A DNA stretch of 64,000 bases from Locusta migratoria. Lineage: Eukaryota > Arthropoda > Insecta > Orthoptera > Acrididae. Below, one piece after another: positions 19,223 through 29,055 of the stretch (position 1 is the first letter of the stretch; the number at the start of each line of letters is the position of its first letter). The stretch lies in the NCBI GenBank assembly GCA_026315105.1, contig CM048750.1, positions 76,188,297 to 76,252,296 of the forward strand, read 5' to 3'. The notes under the pieces are model-generated. The model ran no database searches. It saw only the letters and a list, made by a program, of their open reading frames with translations, and had not been told where the DNA came from. The position numbers and the translations under genes are program-made.

Positions 19223-19234
19223 TGCGCATGCGCA
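19223..19234. promoter_or_regulatory. Perfect NRF1-type palindrome TGCGCATGCGCA
   Basis: This matches YGCGCAYGCGCR exactly on both strands. NRF1 family sites usually mark CpG-rich promoters. No gene is seen downstream, so the role is unknown. Confidence 0.3.
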
Positions 19235-19261
19235 CTGAAGAAAGGATCATTGGTCGTCTTG

Positions 19262-19330
19262 GCATCAGTTGGTAGTTAGCATGAAATCCACGTTCGAATC
19301 CCGGCTGGGAACAAATTTTCAACTTTCTCC
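19262..19330 (+). mobile_element. Partial tRNA-like SINE head
   Basis: CAGTTGGTAGTTAGCATG and CACGTTCGAATCCCGGCTGG followed by ACAAATTTTCAACTTT, which parallels the downstream phrase of the head at 12126. The A-box half is degraded. Confidence 0.5.
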
Positions 19331-19745
19331 TTTGATTTACTACAATTCCCACTGTCAGCTAACGCCGTTAATTCATTTCTGGGATGATTTATAATATCTG
19401 CAGGACTAAAAATGCTGTCTTGTTTTCGGACATGTGCGCAAAGGTTACGTTACATTTTCAAATAAATGCTCTGAACCGATTTTTATGAAACTTCATATAG
19501 TGATATCTTGTACAACAAAGACCGCGTAGCTGACTATGAAAATCTGTATTATCCTTTTTAATGCCAACTCAAATGCGCTTGTGTAGATATCGGCGACTCT
19601 GAGCCCGTATATTTCACTTCGCAATACTATTAATTCCGTATTAACTGTTATATGAGTAACACTACGTTGCGACGCTGGACAATTTTTACTGCGCAATGTT
19701 TTTGAGACACAACATGTCCAACGCCAAACCGGAGAATCTCATTTA

Positions 19746-19945
19746 GCTGTGGCGGACTAACCGAGCGCATTGAGGCGCTATGCTCCGATGCGCGAAGGCG
19801 TTCCCCGTCGGGGGCTCGAATCCTCCCTCGGGCATGGGTGTTCGTGTTGTCTTTAGTATAAGTTAGTTCATAAGTAGTTTGTTAGTTTAGGGACTAATGA
19901 TCTCGCAATTGAGTCCCATAAGCTTTACAAACATTTGAACATTTT
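19746..19945 (+). mobile_element. tRNA-derived SINE, variable-head subfamily
   Basis: The head reads GCGCTATGCTCCGATGCGCG and shares this anticodon-arm variant with the minus-strand copy at 63331-63541. The tail is GGGACTAATGATCTCGCAA...AGTCCCATAAGC. Confidence 0.85.
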
Positions 19946-20120
19946 GATTTGGGAAAACCATAACAGAGATATTAATAACCAGTGTGAAGTTCTCACCAGG
20001 GCCGAGTCAAGATGGTGGTTCCTGCCTCACCTGAATTTCTATCATGTCAGATCCCCTTAATTATGTGCCAGACATTGATGTAATTTTGCAAGTGCATTCC
20101 GTAGTAAATGTACATCCCCT

Positions 20121-20272
20121 TTTTTTATGGGACTTAACTACGGGGTCATCAGTCCCTAAGCTTACAAACTACTTATGATCTAGCTAAGACTAAGGACGGC
20201 ACAAATATCCATTCCCGAGGGGGGATTCGAACCCCCGACCGTAGTGGCCGTACAGACCGTGACTGGAGCGCC
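20121..20272 (-). mobile_element. SINE, head-truncated
   Basis: TATGGGACTTAACTACGGGG to GACCGTGACTGGAGCGCC on the minus strand; the last 30 bp of the tRNA head are missing. Confidence 0.85.
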
Positions 20273-21599
20273 ATCGTGGCGAGCTGCAGATCCTTCTTTC
20301 AAAGTACGTTGCATAAGGAGTTCTTAGTTAAACGGTAATAAAATAGCTTTTGACCTCATGAAGAGCGAAAATGTTGTAAGCGATAAAATATTTTCCTTTT
20401 ATCATTTCGGGGGACTGTCAAGAAGAAGTAGTTCCGTAAATGTTTGAAACGATATGTGAAGTTTCTGTAAAGTGAGTAAGAACTACTATTTTCGATAACT
20501 GCTTAAAAATTGTTAAATTGCAGATGAACACGCATTTGCAGTTGTAGCATTTGTTTAATTGTGTTAATCTTGACGTAATATTTTATATATTAGTTAGCAG
20601 ATTATGGCATAACTATGAATATTAAAATCGGTCAATAATTACACCAATTACTGTGAATGTTATTTCTTTTTGCCCTGCATACAGTCAGAGGTTACGGACG
20701 GACCGATCAACAAAATCTGGTTTTATTATTTAGGATATGATTTTTTTAATAATTCATCGTAAACTAAAGTCTGATTTAGAATGTACTTCTAAGAGAGCTC
20801 CAGCAAACCTCAGGGCAATGTAAGATCCACCGGAGTTTAGATGCAGAACGTTATGTGGCCTTCAAAGCTAGAAGGATGCTAGAAGAGTCAGAAGATACTC
20901 ACATGCTAGACTCATACCGCAATGCTTCTCTCATAGTTCCTGACATGCATTAAGACCGACAAAAACGACGTCGTTTCAATGCTGTACGTCGAAAAGAGAC
21001 GTTCTGCCTTTACAAGTAGAACGTGAAGAGCTTTAAGTGAGTAACACTGGATTATCGCGATCAGACTAATTGGCAATGTTGATCAGCGAATAGCCATTTC
21101 GGGAAGAAGTCTATTTATACATGGTATCCACTCTATGAGTCTGGTACAGACCCTCGCATAGCGATATCGGTAATATCTAGAAATCATTCACGGGATATTC
21201 CGAATTATGATCGAATGGCTAGAAAATGTAGTTATCCAGTATCAGGTAACGAGCTTCAGTTTCGAAATATCTGCACATTAAAATAAGGTTAGGATCAACT
21301 TTACTGTTGGTCAAGCAACAAGTCACAGAATTGAATACCTCGATCTGGATCGTCTTAAATTGATCCATGTCGTAAAAATGGAATATAAACTTTAAAGTTG
21401 GCTTTGTGTAACACTTTCTTATTCTGAGCTTAGTGATAAATTCAGCTCAGTTACTAATCGTCTATTTGATTTTCGTGGACTTCGATTCACAGCTAAACAT
21501 ACACACAATTCGTTTTTCTAGTTTGTGACTGTTCTTGGTCATATTGTGGTGCATATATAACAGATTGCTGTTGTTTAAATCTGTCTCATATGTCGTAGT
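20273..21599. other. Long stretch without recognised element
   Basis: From about 20780 to 20952 a frame without an early ATG reads RELQQTSGQCKIHRSLDAER and continues to IVPDMH before a stop. It looks protein-like but I do not recognise it. The rest is AT-rich with no paired termini. Confidence 0.35.
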
Positions 21600-22066
21600 T
21601 TCTAAACCAGTGATTTTCAAACTTTTCGAATATGCGATCCCCTTCCAAACAAAACTATTTTGGCGACCCTCCCCCTCCTCGCGAAACGTAACAAAACTAC
21701 ATTATCTCAAATTAACGCGAATTAATCTTCTTTCTTTTACTTCAGCTTTCTTTTAAATTGTTGGACGAAGTTATTTTTGTGTATTTTTCGAAATGGAACA
21801 CATATCCTATTTCCCATAATTTCCGACAGAAAATAATGTTTTGCTTAACCCCTATTTCGCATTTCAGGCAAGACTCGGAAGCGAATTATGCTCATTAAGA
21901 AGAAAGTAAGTACACTACTGGCCATTATAATTGCTACAACAAGAAGAAATGCAGATGATAAATGGGTATTCATTGGACAAATGTAGTATACTAGAACTGA
22001 CATGTGATTACATTTTCACGCAGTTCGGGTGCATAGATCCTGAGAAATCAGTACCCAGAAAAACCA

Positions 22067-22997
22067 CCCATGGGTGATTGTTTTCCGGGTCTCTCCCGGA
22101 AATCCGGAATTTTTTAATTATGCACCCGGATAGTTCCGGGTTTGTGTACAGACCCTGTAAAATATTTCCCAGAAAATCAGTAATTTTCAATACACGAAAC
22201 ACTTTTTTTGCTCTATGTATAATTGCAGCGTGCGATCTGTAATGTATTCTTCCGCCTTTCGGCTTAACCTACATGGGCGACAAAAGAGAGCGACAGCTAC
22301 AAGCGACAAATCACAATCGCACGTACTGCTATGAGTCTGCCCTACGTGGGCGACATTTGTAGAGCTACGTGTCAGACGCGATAACGAGCGATGTTCCATC
22401 AAAGGAACCACTGAAGAGACAGATTTTACAAAACGTAATGAACAGTTGGTCGTTTTATCAGTCGACACTACACAAAGCCAAGTCATCAGATTCACCGAGG
22501 CCTAGTTCTAATGGAGAAAGTTTTACTCATGAGTTTCAGGATAAACCATCCAGTTCTAAAATATATTGCTCTGTTGGCAAAACTAAATTAAACTCTACAC
22601 GTGAATTAGTGCTATCTACAATTTCTTCTTCATTCTCTGTGCGAGCTACTTACATTAACCCACAGCTTTATACAAACGTAGAAAATGATGGGAAACGAAA
22701 AAATATAGAATTTACAGAAATAAAAGGAAAACAAATGAAAATTGGAAACTTCAGAAAAAGTAATTTTCGTACAGCTTTCACCATGCTTCATTGACAAAAC
22801 AACACTAAGTATCCCAACTATTCAAGCTACTGATTTCTTTATAAAAATTTGCTAAATTAAAATTTAAGACCTTTTAGCTTGCTTGTAATTGTACTGTATA
22901 ATTGAGTTTGAAAAAATAGTTGACCCAGTTGAAATTTTACGTTATCTTGTACATATAAACGATAGTCACAATTTCAGGGATTTTAATAAAGCACCAC
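22067..22997. mobile_element. Unidentified element inside the Tc1
   Basis: The Tc1 sequence stops after CCAGAAAAACCACC and resumes at GGCCGTAATAACGG. The foreign DNA between has short inverted edges GGGTGATTGT (22074) and ACAATCACCC (to 22999). It is AT-rich and holds one plus-strand ORF of 141 codons. I cannot place it in a family; the duplicated target is unclear. Confidence 0.5.
22369..22794 (+). CDS. Unrecognised 141-codon ORF inside nested insert
   Basis: It starts MSDAITSDVPSKEPLKR, is Ser/Lys/Asn-rich, and contains no zinc-finger, DDE or RT motif that I can see. It ends at a stop beyond FRTAFTMLH. It is the longest open frame in the unidentified insert and lies centrally between the inverted edges. 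It could encode a fragment of a hAT-like or other transposase, a host-derived exon, or nothing. Base usage is like its AT-rich surroundings. Confidence 0.25.
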   Translation: MSDAITSDVPSKEPLKRQILQNVMNSWSFYQSTLHKAKSSDSPRPSSNGESFTHEFQDKPSSSKIYCSVGKTKLNSTRELVLSTISSSFSVRATYINPQLYTNVENDGKRKNIEFTEIKGKQMKIGNFRKSNFRTAFTMLH

Positions 22998-24035
22998 AAT
23001 CACCCCTGCCCTTTGGCCGTAATAACGGCTTTGATACGCCTGGACATAGAGTCAATCAGAGCTTGGATGGCGTTTACAGGTACAGATGCCCATGCAGCTT
23101 CAACACGATACCACAGTTCATCAAGAGTAGTAACTGACGTATTGTGACGAGCCAGTTGCGCGGACACGATTAACCAGACGTTTCCATTTGGTGAGAGATC
23201 TGGATAATGTGCTGGCCAGGGCAGCAGTCGCACATTTTCCGTATCCAGGAAAGTCGTACAGGACCTGCATCACGCGGTCGTGCATTATCCTGCTGAAATG
23301 TAGGGTTTCGCAGGAATCGAATGAAGGATGGAGCCACGGGTCGTAACACATCTGAAATGTAACGGACACTGTTAAAAGTGCCGTCGATGCGAACAAGAGG
23401 TGACCGAGACGTGTAACCAAAGGCACCCCATACCATCACGCCGGGTGATACGCCAGTATGGCGATGACGAATACACGCTTTCAATGTTCGTTCACCACGA
23501 TTTCGCCAAACACGGATGCGACCATCATAATGCTGTAAACAGAACCAGGATTCATCCGAAAAAAAATGACGTTTTGCCATTCGTGCACCCAGGTTCGTAG
23601 TTGCGTACACCATCACATGCGCTCCTTCCTGTGATGCAGCGTCAAGGGTAACTGCAGCCATGGTCTCCGAACTGATAGTTCATGCTGCTGCAAACGTCGT
23701 TGAACTGTTCATGCAGATGGTTGTTGTCTTGCAAACGTCCCCATCTGCTAACTCAGGGATCGAGACGTGGCTACAAGATCCGTTACAGCCATGCGTATAA
23801 GATGTCTGTCATCTCGACTTCCAGTGATACGAAGACGTTGGGATCAGCACGGCGTTCCGTATTGCCCTCCTGAACCCACAGATTCCATATTCTACTAACA
23901 GTCATTGGATCGCGACTACCGCGACCAGGTATGTCACGATACAATAAACCGCAATCGCGATAGGCTACAATACGACCTTTATCAAATCCGGAAACGTAAT
24001 GGTACATATTTCACCTCCTCACACGAGGCATCACA
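22995..24035 (-). pseudogene. Tc1-type (DD34E) transposase pseudogene
   Basis: On the minus strand the N-terminal HTH region reads FDKGRIVAYRDCGLLYRDI and DPMTVSRIWNLWVQEGNTER. The catalytic part reads FFSDESWFCLQHYDGRIRVW (first Asp), SPGVMVWGAFGYTSRSPLV and FQQDNARP (second Asp). After a frameshift near 23225 comes PAHYPDLSPNGNVW, then the C-terminal RRIKAVITAKGQG. The family normally has SPIENVW here, so the catalytic Glu is a Gly. Frameshifts near 23225 and 23810 plus this loss make it inactive. Confidence 0.9.
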
Positions 24036-24469
24036 ACAACGTTTTACCAGGCAACGCCGGTCAGAAGTATCTTTTGTGTATGAGAAATCGTTTGGAAACT
24101 TTCCTCATCTTAGCACGTTGTAGGTGTCACCACCGGCGCCAACCTTGTGTGGATGCTCTGAAAAGCTAATCATTTGCATATTACAGCATCTTCTTCCTGT
24201 AGCACGTCACCTTCGTGGTGTAGCAATTTTAATGGCCATGAGTGTAGATTTTTTTTTCAGAGTTAGTTATTGTTTAAAGTTATTTTACTGTGGATTGGTT
24301 CTTGAAAACAGTTTCCAAAGTTCGCACTTATTCATGTATTATGAAACAATCTATAATGAATGTTACACAAGGAACTCCGTAATTTTAATATGAAATATAT
24401 TTCACTGAAGCATACGTCTTTATATAACTGAACCCCTAGTTATTTTATGGTGCAAATACTTCCTCCTGT

Positions 24470-24565
24470 GTCGCGGTGGAGTGGCTGAGCCCTTTAGGGA
24501 GCCACACTGCGGAGTGCCCGGTAGCTCGTCAGAGTAAGAGAAGGTTCGAGTCCTGTCTCGGGCAT

Positions 24566-24610
<45 letters not shown>

Positions 24611-24690
24611 TGCGGGTTTTTCCTTCGTTTTTTTTTTTAAAGTTAGTTTTAGCAGTTTGTAAGCCTAGGATCTGATAACGAGAGAACTCC
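24470..24690 (+). mobile_element. Ancestral SINE within hAT copy 2
   Basis: Head TGTCGCGGTGGAGTGGCTGAG, B box GGTTCGAGTCCTGTC, a (GT)n run at 24566-24607 and a degraded tail TAGGATCTGATAACGAG. It occupies the same place as the SINE at 5362-5552 in copy 1. Confidence 0.85.
24566..24607. repeat. (GT)n microsatellite
   Basis: About 18 GT/TG repeats inside the ancestral SINE, in the position where the sister copy has a shorter CA run. Confidence 0.9.
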
Positions 24691-24807
24691 CATGGATTTA
24701 GAAAAATTTCGTTTAACATCCTCCTGTTACGACCCCCCCCCCTCGAGCAAGGCTTTGCAACCCCCCTGGGAATCGCGACCCACAGGTAGAGAAACACTGG
24801 TCTAGAC

Positions 24808-25220
24808 GGTGGTTTTAATCTAAAGTGTCTTCCCCATTCTCTAACAACTGAAGAAGCGCCAGTCTTATAGACGTAATTCTCACCATTGGGTAATAATGAC
24901 TTCATTGATTTCTAAAATCAACAAATGAATCCATGTTATTCAGCACTTCTATTGGAAAGAGGCAAATAATAATCCGAAAAACGTCCACTGTTAACTTTCG
25001 ATTTTCTCCACGACATGTTTAATTGAATAGGGATTTCCTACTTAAAAACAAATCCAGTAAACGATTGAAAGTAAGTGATGGCAGGCGTGTATCTTTGAGT
25101 AACGGTGCTATTCCCAGGATTTCCGGTGTTGAAAATAAGCTGAAAGCTGTAAAAATATCGCTATAAACCAAATTTAATGTTCTAGTAAATGTTTCTATTA
25201 CAAGAGAACGTATCGATCAT
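24808..25220. other. No recognisable feature
   Basis: AT-rich, no termini or coding signal. Confidence 0.45.
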
Positions 25221-25221
25221 G

Positions 25222-25537
25222 GAAGATTTAAACTGTGCCAGACTGAAATTCGAACCCGTTACCTTCTCTGTCACAGGCATGGGATCTATCGACTGAGTTA
25301 TCCCGGAATGTTTCACAGATCGTCCTCAGAGCCTTACAAGCGCTAGTACGTCCTATCCGACGCTGCAAACTTCTCAGGCGATATCCTGCGAACGTTGCAA
25401 CACTAGCACTTTTGGATGAAAGGATAATGTGGAGACATGGCGAAACCACTGCTTAGGGTAGGTTTCCAGATTGATGTTTTCACTCTGTATCGGTATATGC
25501 ACTGATATGAAACTTAGTGGCAGATTAAAAATGTGTG
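25222..25537. mobile_element. Diverged single copy of the 302-bp tRNA-like unit
   Basis: The order matches the array at 3874-5045: an antisense tRNA-like part (ATTCGAACCCGTTACC), then CAAACTTCTCAGGCG, GATGAAAGGATAATGTGG, GTAGGTTTCCAGATTGATG, TTTTCACTCTGTATCGG and GATATGAAACTTAGTGGCAG. It is single-copy here, strongly diverged and without a clear duplication. Confidence 0.75.
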
Positions 25538-26519
25538 GTAGACATCTGTCCGACAGAGTTTAAATTGCCAGGAGGTTTTAAGAAATTCCCACAGGAAGAC
25601 CATGCAAACATATCTTCATTTTTTGGTCGCACTAACTCTGAAATGGAGGACATAGTAGTGGGCATAGCTGCTGTAGAGAAGCAGCTAAGAGAGTTGAGAA
25701 CAAACAAGTCGCCAGGTCCAGTTGGGTACCAATCCGGTTTCACAAAGAGTACTCGGCGGTATTGGCCCCTTATTTAATTGTATATATCGCGTATCTGACC
25801 TTTGGCAAATAGTCAAGAGACCGGAAAAAGGCTCAGGTAACTTCCGTGTATAAGAAAGGCAAAAGAATGAACCCACGAAATTACAGACCTATATCATTAA
25901 CATCAGTTTGCTGTAGAATTCTTGAAAATATTCTCAGTTCTAATATAGTAAATCTCCTTGAAACGGAAAGGCTTCTGTGCATGCAACAACATGATTTCAG
26001 ACAGCTTCGAACTTGCGAATCCTAGCTTGCCCTTTCCTCTAATGACATCTTGCGGGCTATGGATGAAGAGCAACAGGCAGACTGCATATTTTTAAATTTT
26101 CGAAAGGCGTTTGACTCTACAACACTATAGACTGCTAACGAATGTACGATCTTATAGAATAAGTACACAAATACGTCAGTGGCTCGAATATTACTTAAGT
26201 AAAAGATCCCAGTACGTTGTCCTCGACGGCGTGTGTTCATCAGAGACTATCGTCAAGGGAGCCCCAGGGAAGTGTAGTAGGACCTCTATTATTTCCTCTC
26301 TATATAAATGATCCGTCAGACAGAGTGAGTTGGAATCTGCGACTGTTCGTTGATGATGCTGTGGTGTATAGGGAGGTGTCGTCATTGATTGACTCTAGTA
26401 TGATGCAGGATGATTTGGACCAAATTTCTAGGAGGTGTGAGGAATGGCGACTAGCGCTAAATGTAGAAAAATGTAAACTGATGCAGACGAGTGGGAGAAA
26501 CAATACCGTAGTGTTGTAA
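25535..26519 (+). pseudogene. Reverse transcriptase of LINE family B, broken
   Basis: 25535-25777 reads EKQLRELRTNKSPGPVGYQ (RT block 0-1). The 25850-25920 segment reads NPRNYRPISLTSVCCRILE in shifted frame. 26111-26311 reads IRQWLEYYLSKRSQYVVLDG. 26217-26519 reads VVGPLLFPLYINDPSDRV and then LRLFVDDAVVYREV. The catalytic FADD box is FVDD, keeping both Asp residues. At least four frame changes. Confidence 0.8.
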
Positions 26520-26935
26520 TAGAGCATTAAGTAGTGTGCTGCTTGACAGAGTTGCATCAATTAAATGCCTAGGCGTATCGCTGCACAGAGAGATGAAATG
26601 GAACGAGCATAAAAGAACAGTCATTGGGAAGGGAAAAGGTGTACTTAGCTTTATTGGCAGAATTTTAGGAAGGTGTGATTCGTGTGTAAGGGAAACAGCA
26701 TATAAAACTCTTGTACGACCCCATCTTGAGAATTGCTCAAGTGTTTGGGGTCCCCACCAGATCGATTTAAAGGAGGACATAGAGGCAGTTCAGAGGCGGG
26801 CGGCGAGGTTTGTAACGCATATTAGATCAATGCGCGAGTGTTGCCGAAATGCTTCGGGAACTCAATTGGGAGTCGCAGGAGGGGTTGGCGACGTTGTTTT
26901 CGCGAAGCCCTGTTGAAGGTTTCTCATCGGCGCAT
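25545..26935 (+). mobile_element. CR1-like LINE (family B), decayed
   Basis: The RT region is recognisable over 1.4 kb but in many frames. The 5' end lies in the fingers (QLRELRTNKSPGP). The 3' end stops near 26935 before the normal terminus. Related 3' parts occur at 35690, 44020 and 62661. Confidence 0.8.
26536..26916 (+). pseudogene. C-terminal region of LINE family B ORF2
   Basis: A 126-codon frame reads ASIKCLGVSLHREMKWNEH, ETAYKTLVRPHLENCSSVWG and EAVQRRAARFV, the conserved post-RT segment. It then shifts frame before the usual ASVxEMLxxLxWxSLExRR motif. No stop lies within the frame itself. Confidence 0.75.
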
Positions 26936-27380
26936 ACTCCTGTACAAAGTGATATTATTCCATAACAGTAATGTCAATACATAATATTTTCAGTTTAACG
27001 AATACATTAAAAATGCTGATTGTTTGCTTTTACATTCACACAGCTTTTCTCTTGAACCTTGTGGTCCTTTATCACAACAATAAAAAAAAAATTAAAAAAA
27101 AAAATCTGTGGTCGCTGGGTTCAGAATGTTTGGTAACCTCTGTCGTAGAAAGAATATATAGTTTCATCACATTCAGTGTGAATTCCAACTTATTCGGTGG
27201 GGTAGTAAGCAAAGTCAGGTGTTGAGCTCAGTCTGTTTTAAAATTCTAACTTTAACTGATTTCCGCTCTTGAGGAAGAAGCGTCACACCAAAAATGTCCG
27301 ACTGCATTTGATAAAACGAGGAATCTGACACAGTACCAAGGCAGGAGTCAGCCATACGCCAGTGAGCGCCTTATAGAACT
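26936..27380. other. No recognisable feature apart from an A-rich tract
   Basis: An A-rich run lies at 27081-27110. Nothing else is identified. Confidence 0.45.
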
Positions 27381-27790
27381 CGCATGTTGCCCCGTGCAGC
27401 GTCGATTCTCGCTAAAAACGCGCTGTGTACCAGAAGGGGCGTTCGGAATATTCCGCCCCTCGCCGCGCCGTCCCGAAGGGATCGTCTCCGCCGCCATTCT
27501 GTCGGATACGCTGCCAGCGAGCTCATAAAAAGCAATTAAAATTTCCAGGCCGGGGAAATACGCAGCACAGCAGCAAAATTGCGCGCTCCACATCGCCGGC
27601 GTATTGTACTCGGCGCGTAAACGCACTCGTTTCCATGCACGGCACGTATTTTTTTGGTGTTTGTTTTGTTCCTGAAGTGCGCCTGGCAGCTCCCGTCGCA
27701 CTCGCTTGTTTTCCTGACAGCGATTCCTGAGGCGTGTGTTTGCCGTATGTACGCTCGGTCACTGGGAAATGTTCCCTGCAGTAGCCAAAT
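27381..27790. other. GC-rich, non-repeat-like block, possible regulatory DNA
   Basis: CpG-rich DNA with a GCCGCCATT motif at about 27490 (YY1/Pleiohomeotic-like core), CATAAAAAGCAATTAAAATTT at about 27525 (TATA- and homeobox-like), and GGGGAAATACG at about 27555 (NF-kB-like). The overlapping ORFs on both strands lack domains. It is unlike any repeat in the window and may be unique sequence. Confidence 0.3.
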
Positions 27791-27867
27791 ATAAGCCTGG
27801 ACTTTCGTTTTTAATACAGGAGCACAAATTAACAGAAAACATCATTTCGAAATACAACATATTGCTT

Positions 27868-27882
27868 TTTTTTTTTTTTTTT
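27868..27882. repeat. Poly(T) tract
   Basis: A T run interrupting AT-rich DNA; it could mark an antisense retroelement tail, but no element body is recognised next to it. Confidence 0.6.
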
Positions 27883-27993
27883 CGTAGATGAAGCAGTGTT
27901 ATGGGTCTGTGTACATGTTAAATATCTATGAACTCTGGTTACATTATCGTGACAGGAAAATTTGGAATTTCAGTAAAACGTAAGACAGTTATA

Positions 27994-28581
27994 TACCGGG
28001 TTATAAATTTGAAATCTTAATAAATCACGGAATAATGTACATAGAGTGGTAAAAATTGACACACATGCTTGGAATGACATGGGGTTTTATTAGAACCCAA
28101 AAGGCAAAAGTTTTATCTGATCAGAAAAGCAATAATTAGCATAACAAATTAAGACAAAGCAAAGATGATGTTCTCTACAGGAAATGCTCAATATGTTCAC
28201 CATCATTCCTCAACAATAGCTGTAGTCGAGGAATAATGTTGTGAACAGTACTGTAAAGCATGTCCGGAGGTATGGTGAGGCATTGGCGTCGGATGTTGTC
28301 TTTCAGCATCCCTAGGGATACACTTGCGACTTCATGTAACCCCAAAGACAATAATCGCACGGACTGACGTCTGAGGACCTGGAAGGTCAAGCATGACGAA
28401 AGTGGTGGCTGAGCACGCGATCATCACCAAACGACGCGCGCAAGAGATCTTTTTTTGAACTTTTTTTCTGATAAAATCTCATATCATTCCAAGCATGTGT
28501 ATCAATTTTTACCTCTATATCTACATTATTCTGTGATTTATTAAGTTTTCAAATTTATACTGACATTTTGATCACCCGGTA
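27994..28581. mobile_element. Tc1/mariner-superfamily element with about 100-bp inverted ends
   Basis: The left end TATACCGGGTTATAAATTTG and the right end (inverse) TATACCGGGTGATC...AGTATAAATTTG agree over about 100 bp, including AATAAATCAC(G/A)GAATAATGTA and ACACATGCTTGGAATGA. They are flanked by AT/TA dinucleotides. The internal part holds the last quarter of a transposase on the minus strand. I recognise the family as widespread in arthropods. This 0.59-kb copy is internally deleted. Confidence 0.88.
28175..28400 (-). pseudogene. C-terminus of a Tc1/mariner-type transposase
   Basis: The minus-strand frame 28175-28290 reads NIRRQCLTIPPDMLYSTVHN and ends NDGEHIEHFL before the stop, the usual C-terminus. 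Just upstream, in another frame, comes SPCDYCLWGYMKSQVY, the conserved stretch around the third catalytic carboxylate. A frameshift near 28300 separates them, and everything N-terminal is deleted. Confidence 0.8.
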
Positions 28582-28631
28582 TATGTTTTTACCATTATTT
28601 GGTCGAGCTCCGACAACACGTACAGAATATC

Positions 28632-28772
28632 ATGCCGCGCGGGAGTAGCCGCGTGGTCTAAGACATCATGGTAGGGACTGGACGGTCGCTCGCGCTGAGG
28701 TTCGAGTCCTCTCTCGTGCATAGCGGTGTGTAAGTGTTGTCCTTACAAGGAGACCACATGGGTATCGGCTTT
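28632..28772 (+). mobile_element. SINE with Leu-like tRNA head, divergent tail
   Basis: GCGCGGGAGTAGCCGCGTGG (A box) and GAGGTTCGAGTCCTCTC (B box) about 50 bp apart, then GTGTTGTCCTTAC. The tail hairpin is missing. The same head type is on the minus strand at 32880-33070. Confidence 0.75.
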
Positions 28773-29055
28773 TAGAATTTTTTTGTATTTATGGTGCTTG
28801 AGGTTCAGATCTCAAATAACAATCAGCCAAACCCATTCGACGCAATTCTCAGAAATTCTCAAGAAATCTACTTTGAAGTTTTGCAAATGTATATAGGTAC
28901 CAATAATTAAATAATTGGCAGTGTAGCTTAGGTTGTAACGTTGTGGCCTTTCAAACATAGGGTCCCACTATAACATCTTTTTTTTTCTTTGTGTTCGAAT
29001 ACTCACACAGTTTTAATGGTAATTGACACGAAAAATGCAGTTATTTTATTATTTT
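28773..29055. other. No recognisable feature
   Basis: AT-rich, no assignable element. Confidence 0.4.

Larger units (their letters stand above)
21913..24244 (-). mobile_element. Tc1-family transposon nested in hAT
   Basis: Ends CACTACTGGCCATTATAATTG at 21913 and the inverse ...TTAATGGCCATGAGTG at 24244, flanked by TA on both sides. It carries a transposase relic on the minus strand. A further insertion of about 0.93 kb near 22067-22997 separates its 3' end from the coding part. The 5' 185 bp of a sister copy lie at 36569-36752. Confidence 0.9.
21608..24799. mobile_element. hAT-type transposon, copy 2 (inverted relative to copy 1)
   Basis: Ends CAGTGATTTTCAAAC (21608) and GAGAAACACTG (to 24799). 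The flanks TTCTAAAC (21600-21607) and GTCTAGAC (24800-24807) agree at 6 of 8 positions, and GTCTAGAC has the palindromic shape favoured by hAT. The body aligns in reverse to copy 1, apart from a Tc1 element at 21913-24244. It lacks two of the three SINEs of copy 1. No hAT transposase is present. Confidence 0.85.

Noticed and set aside
20780..20952. Protein-like frame RELQQTSGQCKIHRSLDAER
   Set aside because: Open for about 58 codons without a start or known motif; too short and isolated to call.
22040..22180. Small hairpin-rich segment with CCGGG/CCCGG motifs
   Set aside because: It suggested a separate MITE, but I could not pair ends. I keep it as part of the unidentified inner element.
27348..27762. 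Overlapping 79-117 codon ORFs on both strands
   Set aside because: GC-rich DNA lacks stop codons; no domains and equal quality on opposite strands.
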